From positions 992,001 through 1,056,000 of the forward strand of contig BROI01000006.1 in assembly GCA_027923505.1 (NCBI GenBank): DNA of 64,000 nucleotides. Direction: 5' to 3'. Below the pieces are notes generated by a model. It was not told the origin of the DNA and did no database searches. It saw nothing but the letters and a program-made list of their open reading frames with translations. Both the position numbers and the translations under genes were made by a program. Below, in pieces: positions 58,475-64,000 of this stretch (positions are counted from its first letter, which is position 1; every line of letters starts with the position of its first letter). The stretch is from Mayamaea pseudoterrestris (Eukaryota > Bacillariophyta > Bacillariophyceae > Sellaphorales > Sellaphoraceae).

Positions 58475-60850
58475 ATGTGGAGCAAAAATACATTTCAATT
58501 TTCAGTGCGTCACAATTTCTTCCGTCGCGACACCTTTTCGACATCAACAAGATTCCGTCACGCTCATGGCAGCAGACGAACCTTTCACTTTGCGACGACA
58601 GAATATGCAAAATGCTTTCTAGACTTGCCGCAACCCGATCCTGTCGCTCTTCGAAAACAAGCAATTGAATTCATCGACTCGTTCGACAAGAATCTGTGGT
58701 ACGATGAGCCGGTGAGTGATAGGCTAGTTGTTCTTTCAAAATCCTTTTCGGTTTCTGCATTCTGACACGACGTTATGATTGCTGCTGCTCCAGATGGTTA
58801 CACTACTATGCGGAAATGCACTGACTGATAACTCATCGGCACCCGTTGATACGATTGACGCACTCGGATCGATCAATGGTAAACAAATCATGGCGTCTCC
58901 CGAACAAATCCAGCAGTTGAAGGAACACGTCAAAACCTTTGTCTCGCCCTATACTGACTTGCGACAAAAAATGCGAGCAGTCGAACAAGAGTTACTGACC
59001 AATTATGCTGGTTTTCTAATTGGTATCCAATGCATTGACTTTCAAAAGCAAGATGGCATTACAGAGGCAAGTACGAAGTACCGGTTGCGAGTAGGCGTTT
59101 TATCCCATATATTGTCATGTTTACTCGTCCACTCGTTCTTTGATAGATTGAGGAAGCAGTCATGGCCAATGCCGTCGAGCGTCGATTGAATGATTTGCTC
59201 TTGAGGGACGAAGCACTCAAAATGGTTCACATTGATCGACGACCAATCTATGTTTCGTGCGTCTCCAACTTTAGCAACTTTTTGGATCTTTTTCGAAAGT
59301 CGATTCGATCGTTAGAAGTCGGAGTGCCTGTTGTAATACTTGGGCGGTCAAACACGGCGCAACACTGCTTTCGCTGGACGCAGTTGCTGGTCCAGCTCAT
59401 GACGGAGCAAGGTGTGGATCCTGGAATGGTCACTTTTCTTTCTTGCGCACTGGACGATATTAAAGATATTACTAGATCCTGTAAAGACCAAACCGGCAAC
59501 TTGTACACGACATGCTCGCGAGAACTGGCTGCGGCGATCAAATCTGACTATCCGAACACTGTGGCATCAACTGGAGGCCCCAACACGCTGGTGACAACCC
59601 AACTGACCGACGCTGTCAAGCAGGCGGTCCAAACGAGTGCAAGTATCGAGTCATCTGGTCAGTGCACAGCCTTGCGCCATTGTGTTGTTCCACTGGACAC
59701 GAGCGATGAAGATTTGGAGGGCGTCTTTGGATCGATCCATGAAATTAACGACGCTCCACACGCTGTCAAAAACTTGCAGTTTGATGGAGTCTTTAGCAAT
59801 CATAAAGGCAGTGCCGCGCCGGACGACGGCAGCGGTTACAAGCGGCATGCAAACGCCGATGCTTATTACAAGATTAGTGATGAGCTTCCGCCAGCAGGTA
59901 TGAATGAGTACTGGCGACGAGTCGCTATTGATTTTTCAAAATTGGATTTGCAGGCGAATGGCAATGTAAACAAACTTGCCACGTGGCTTAATACGAATCA
60001 GCCAATTTCGCTGGCCGTGAATGGTCCACGTAAGGAAGCACTAAAGCTGGGTTTAGAGCTATTTGGAAAGACTGGTATGGTTGTAAACACGATTGGAAGT
60101 ACAGACGATGCCGACATGGCACCGGCAATGACTTGCCAAGCTCGACCCCAGGAAGCAGAAATATTTGGAGAATTTCCACCGCGAACTGATTTGAACAAGT
60201 ATACTCGCTTTCCAGTCGTTGTTCCTTCCTCGAATCCATCGTATGGAGCTACCTATGTGGAAGCATTCTTGGCGAATAAGACTATCCCGTCATGGTTTGG
60301 GGAGTCAACGAAGAATCTGCTCGGTGAACTAGAAAGTCCATTGGTCAGAGGATACTGCGTGATCCTGATCAAATACCTTCAAGACGTTGCACGCCAAAAT
60401 CCAAAACAAGGCTTTGGGAAGAGTCGAACAGCCGTCTGGGGTCTTCAGCGTCCCCCGCTTGGCACAAAGACGATTCTGCGCTGCTCGCCGTCAGTTGACT
60501 GGGATGGTGTTTGCCCCATTTTTGTGCTGTTCCATGCGACAAATGCTCGACCACAGGTCGAGTTGTCCATCGACCCAGCCAATAAGGAGCTCGTTGATCT
60601 CTGCCGCAAGCATAACCTGTCTCATGACGTGGAAACAGCTGTTGAGGCGGAGGAACGAGCAATGTCGCAGCCGGACCTCATGTTTAACACAGTTCAAGTC
60701 GAGGAGCATTTGCTTAGTAGCTTTCCCATGGCTGGGAACTTTGTCAGTCTCTACTTCCCGCTCGGTCACATTAAAAGCACGAAGCCCAACGACCTCGAAT
60801 TTACATTGTTAGCGCGACTTTCCGACAAGTGGCTCAACACACTCTTTTAA
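58475..60850 (+). CDS. Aldehyde-dehydrogenase-like protein, probably mitochondrial
   Basis: About 745 residues in three exons: 58475-58711, 58794-~59090 and ~59147-60850. Intron 1 (82 bases, GTGAGT...TCCAG) is clear. Intron 2 is less certain: GTAGGC at 59091 to AG at 59146 keeps frame but is only 56 bases; GTACGA at 59071 to AG at 59156 gives 86 bases. The first ~45 residues are Arg/Ser/Phe-rich, like a mitochondrial presequence. The aldehyde dehydrogenase fold is suggested by VPVVILGRSNTAQHCFRWTQ, a cofactor-strand analogue, and by SSGQCTALRHCVV at ~346-358, matching the catalytic-cysteine motif. Elsewhere it is divergent and longer than the usual ~500 residues, so the activity is uncertain. 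Confidence 0.72.
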
Positions 60851-61191
60851 CGTACAAGCAACAACATATTGTAACGAATAGAATGAGTTATCTGACGTGT
60901 CAAAAAAGTCTTTTGTGTACTCGGGCGGTCATGTTGTGTTGTTTACCAGTGAAGCTGCGCCCATCACCGTAGTTGTGGCTTGAAAAGCGCATGTCGGTCG
61001 CCAGCGTTGTCCAAAGAACAATTTGACTGCTTTTGGTGTGCGCGCCTCTATGCGTTGATCGTTGCACAAGCGCAGCCGGCTAAGATCCACGTTCGACTTT
61101 TGCAGATTCTGATAGCATCGAGCCATGTAGATTGCTCCAACAGATATTCGTGTTCCGTATGCAGCTCCGCTCATTCATTTACAAGACGGAT
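60851..61191. other. Convergent spacer
   Basis: 341 bases between two converging stops. A minus-strand frame of 81 codons (60929-61174) exists, but it has no recognised family and lies where 3' untranslated regions are expected; I do not call it. Confidence 0.4.
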
Positions 61192-62565
61192 TCAAGTTTG
61201 CCCGCCCAATGACTTCTTGAACACCAAACTCGCCCTTGACGCCACCTCTCCCTTGGCGTCAGCCTTTTTTACAGTATGTTGGTAAGTCTGCTGACAATTT
61301 CCAAACATGTGCGTGACATCGCCGTCCATGACCCAAAACGAGTGCACTCGGCCACGCGAGTCTGCGTTCTCCCGAAAGGCAAACCTCCTCGTTGCCCCAA
61401 TGCTCACCACGGCCGTATCAAACTCCCAGAGTGTGCCTTGGTCAGGATCGGAATGGTAACGCATGGCACTTGTGCCATCGTAGTAGTGATTGATCAAGCA
61501 GCAATCGTAGTCAATGCCGAGTGGAATTTTCAACGCATCTCGCGTCGTTTGCACCAATGGTGACCAATCTTGCCGGCGCATGCTCTTGCCCGAGTACAGA
61601 AACGGGCCAACCGACGTTTCGCCCTGCCACGCCGTCCGCCGTCGTTCCAAAACGGGCAAGCCCTGGTTAGTCTTAATGGTTGCTTCATCGCCGCTTGCAA
61701 AGCTGACCTGCGACAAGAGGCTGTCGACGTTAAGATGAAGTGCACTGGGTCCCTCGTTTAATGCAACGTTTGCGCAAAGGTTTGGATGAATGCGAAACGG
61801 CAAGCCCAGCTCATGATAGGCTCGTTCAATGTGGCTTGGTACGAGAGGAAGCGAGTAATTGCCCCGTGAGGCACTCATCGAGCGTAAGCCCTCCAGCGCC
61901 CAAAACAGTCCCGACAATTGGTGCGGTTCAAATGCTTTGAGCTGGTCGACTGTAACGTCACTCCAAAAGTTCATTAGTGGATATGTAATGGCTCGTAACC
62001 AATTGCTTGACATATCAGTTGGTTGGTTCTTGACTAGAATGCGAATTACGACAGAAGCCGCTTTTGTTGCGTCAACTAGCGATCCGATGGATTGGTGATT
62101 ATACGGCATCCGGCTCAGCAAGCGATGCAGAATGAATTGAGCGTCGTCGTCACCGTCGCAGTCGAGCAAAAGTGGAAGACTCGCTGCTGCTGCGGCTGCA
62201 TCGATATCTCTCTCGCTACAATTTTCTGCTTCATTTGCATATCTTTGCTGGTTGTCGAGTGCGACAAGCTGCTTGCAGAGCCGAGTCCAAATGAGGGCGT
62301 TAATGTGAAGATAGTCGCCGCTGGCTTCACCATGACATGCTTGAAACCCCAACGGCCGAGCGACTCGCTGCAAGAGTCCTTCCGGCGTGACGCACTGCTG
62401 GAGCGTGGCAATGAGACTGCTACTTGTACTGCTGCTGGAGCTTGTCGTTGTTGATAAAAGGTGCGTCGCTTGTCGGCGCGTGGTGCCGATCGGGCGAACA
62501 ACAAGTGCACCAACACCGACATGCAGCAGCAATGAAAGCGTCACAGCGACGCTCGTCCTTCGCAT
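61192..62565 (-). CDS. AlkB-like 2-oxoglutarate/Fe(II) dioxygenase
   Basis: 457 residues, one exon. The C-terminal ~200 residues form the dioxygenase: NHYYDGTSAMRYHSDPD holds the iron ligands His371 and Asp373, YQHTVKK holds His430, and RASLVFKK supplies the Arg that binds 2-oxoglutarate. AlkB relatives remove alkyl groups from DNA, RNA or protein by oxidation; the substrate here is unknown. The first ~300 residues are not recognised. The N-terminus has a hydrophobic signal-like stretch (LLLHVGVGALVVRP), possibly organelle targeting. It is divergent with the pseudouridine synthase across array 3, whose polarity points towards this gene. Confidence 0.88.
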   Translation of the reverse strand: MRRTSVAVTLSLLLHVGVGALVVRPIGTTRRQATHLLSTTTSSSSSTSSSLIATLQQCVTPEGLLQRVARPLGFQACHGEASGDYLHINALIWTRLCKQLVALDNQQRYANEAENCSERDIDAAAAAASLPLLLDCDGDDDAQFILHRLLSRMPYNHQSIGSLVDATKAASVVIRILVKNQPTDMSSNWLRAITYPLMNFWSDVTVDQLKAFEPHQLSGLFWALEGLRSMSASRGNYSLPLVPSHIERAYHELGLPFRIHPNLCANVALNEGPSALHLNVDSLLSQVSFASGDEATIKTNQGLPVLERRRTAWQGETSVGPFLYSGKSMRRQDWSPLVQTTRDALKIPLGIDYDCCLINHYYDGTSAMRYHSDPDQGTLWEFDTAVVSIGATRRFAFRENADSRGRVHSFWVMDGDVTHMFGNCQQTYQHTVKKADAKGEVASRASLVFKKSLGGQT

Positions 62566-62732
62566 GATTGCAGCAGCCGTCTTTCTTTTGGACTATTAAA
62601 ACAACAACTGCAGATGACAATGGTTCCTTTGCTAATCATAAAGTGTGATGAAGCGCATGAATGGCTCCGCCTTGGTCGAAAGGCGTTCAAACAGTAAATG
62701 GCGACATGCGGCACAGTATCAACCTAATAAAA

Positions 62733-63128
62733 AACGTCATGAGGCAATAGTACGAAACGAATGCCAGTGTCAATAACGTCACAAGGCAATAGTACGAAAC
62801 AAGTGCCAGTGTCAATTACGTCACAAGGCAATAGTATTAAACGAGTGCCAGTGAAAACTGCGTCATAAGGCAATAGTACGAAACGAGTGCCAGTGAAAAC
62901 TACGTCAGAAAGCAATAGTAAGAAAACGAGTGCCAGTGAAAACTACGTCACTAGGCAATATTGCGAAACGAGTGCCAGTGAAAACTGCGTCTCGTAGGCA
63001 ATAGTGTGAAACGAGTGCCAGTGAAAACTGCGTCGCAAGGCAATAGTACGAAACGAGTGCCAGTGTCAATTTCGTCACAGGGCAATAGTACGAAACGAGT
63101 GCCAGTGTCAATTTCGTCCCAAGGCAAT
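62733..63128 (-). promoter_or_regulatory. 42-bp repeat array 3 (nine units), AlkB/RluA promoter
   Basis: Nine units on the minus strand, order aabbbbbaa read in that direction, plus a partial unit. It ends about 170 bases before the AlkB-like start (62565) and lies about 60 bases from the pseudouridine synthase start (63191). The two units nearest 63128 carry GACGAAATTG instead of GACGTAATTG. Confidence 0.75.
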
Positions 63129-63190
63129 GTATGGCCATTCACTTGTGCATTGCTTTACTTCCATCCTGCCATCAGGAACAGATTGAGATC

Positions 63191-64000
63191 ATGTTTAGCT
63201 TGCTGACAAGGTCTGGAAAACAAAGCGGAGTTTGCATCAATTACCGTCACTTCAGTCAAGCGATAGCGCAAAAAAAAAGCATCAGTCGAGAACCAGCAGC
63301 CGCACTGCCGACTCCGCAAGTTCTCTACACCAACAACCATTTGCTCGTCGTGAACAAGCCTCCAGGATGGCACAGCATGCCAGGCACTGATCGAAAGAGT
63401 ATTGTTTCGTATCTTCAGTCGCAGCGACTCGGTGGCGGCTCGCAAAACACTTACTTGACGCCACTCCATCGCATCGATCAGCCATGTTCGGGCGTGTTGA
63501 TGCTGGCCAAGACGAAACGCATCGCGCAACGAATACAATCGAACTGGAACAAGGCCGTCGTTCGAAAAATTTATTTTTGTGTCTTGGATGACTCGGTGAA
63601 TCTGGAGCGACTGGAGCAGGCATCATCGAAATGCGTCAATGACGAGTGGATGGAACTGACTGGATATCATTTGCCGACGCGTCAACAACATCAAGGCCAA
63701 ATGATTCATGGCACTGCGCCCAAAGGATGGTCCGTGACCATGGCACTGCATGTAAATGATGCGAATCAAGCTGATTGCATGCGAACCATTCAGTGGCGGC
63801 GAGCAGTTGTTGAAGACAGCAACGACACGAGCCGCAACAATACACTACTTGCCATTGAGACGCACCAAGGATCTCGACACATGATTCGAGCACTGCTGGG
63901 CATGGTGCAGTGTCCAATCGCCGGAGACGTTCGATATGGAGCAAGACGACCGCTGCCGGATTGGTCGGTCGCCCTTCATGCGAAACGATTGGACCTTTCG
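63191..64000 (+). CDS. RluA-type pseudouridine synthase (cut by window edge)
   Basis: 270 open codons from ATG 63191 to the window end. This family isomerises uridine in rRNA or tRNA to pseudouridine. The catalytic motif is LHRIDQPCSGVL, with the nucleophile at Asp96; LLVVNKPPGW precedes it, and RKIYFCV, SRHMIRALL and GDVRYGARRP follow in family order. The N-terminal ~40 residues are basic and could be an organelle presequence. Only the last part of the domain is missing. An A-run (9 A) in the presequence near 63270 is a spot where sequencing could slip. Confidence 0.92.
   Translation, partial: MFSLLTRSGKQSGVCINYRHFSQAIAQKKSISREPAAALPTPQVLYTNNHLLVVNKPPGWHSMPGTDRKSIVSYLQSQRLGGGSQNTYLTPLHRIDQPCSGVLMLAKTKRIAQRIQSNWNKAVVRKIYFCVLDDSVNLERLEQASSKCVNDEWMELTGYHLPTRQQHQGQMIHGTAPKGWSVTMALHVNDANQADCMRTIQWRRAVVEDSNDTSRNNTLLAIETHQGSRHMIRALLGMVQCPIAGDVRYGARRPLPDWSVALHAKRLDLS

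Noticed and set aside
60929-61174. 81-codon minus-strand ORF
   Set aside because: It lies between convergent genes with no family match and is probably untranslated sequence.

Overview
The window looks like nuclear DNA of a diatom or a close photosynthetic stramenopile. Four things support this. Several proteins start with a signal peptide followed by an ASAFAP-type plastid motif (glutathione transferase, ThiC, YjbQ-type protein). ThiC has a TPP riboswitch in its 3' untranslated region. The mitochondrial aconitase is of the bacterial AcnB type. Introns are single and short (mostly about 73-95 bases, GT-AG). No rRNA, tRNA or CRISPR array was seen.

Layout. 1-6145 is a second copy of a block that is whole at 24750-31120. 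It holds the open 5' end of a membrane-protein paralogue and a broken formin copy. 6146-14995 is a satellite of 356-bp units (family A), broken by one unique island, and it ends beside a Ty1/copia reverse-transcriptase relic. 15676-43690 is gene-rich: MOV10/UPF1-like helicase, AcnB aconitase, single-pass membrane protein, formin, a 1353-residue protein of repeated Trp-rich modules, YjbQ-type protein, small acidic membrane protein, glutathione transferase, nucleotide-sugar transporter, and ThiC with its riboswitch. 43895-56540 is mostly two interleaved satellites, 169 bp (family B) and 235 bp (family C), after one unassigned ORF. 56890-64000 returns to genes: a very short bZIP, an NAD(P)-binding protein, an aldehyde-dehydrogenase-like protein, an AlkB-like dioxygenase and an RluA-type pseudouridine synthase cut by the window edge.

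The most unusual signal is a 42-bp repeat present as exactly nine tandem units at each of three places (19410-19800, 37333-37721, 62733-63128). Each array sits between the start codons of a head-to-head gene pair. Every array is built as type-a units, then a block of type-b units, then type-a units again. Type a starts TGACGTAATTGA and type b starts TGACGCAGTTTT, so both begin with a CREB/ATF-like bZIP half-site. This looks like a dispersed bidirectional promoter module shared by otherwise unrelated genes.

Thiamine is a second theme. ThiC (pyrimidine branch, riboswitch controlled) and a plastid-targeted YjbQ-family protein (a family with reported thiamine-phosphate synthase side activity) lie about 4.3 kb apart. 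The rest of the gene content is general housekeeping.

Caution: copy A of the formin (about 2.1-5.9 kb) and part of satellite A (about 8.1-9.8 kb) are full of small indels while neighbouring stretches are clean. This may be real decay or unpolished long-read assembly.
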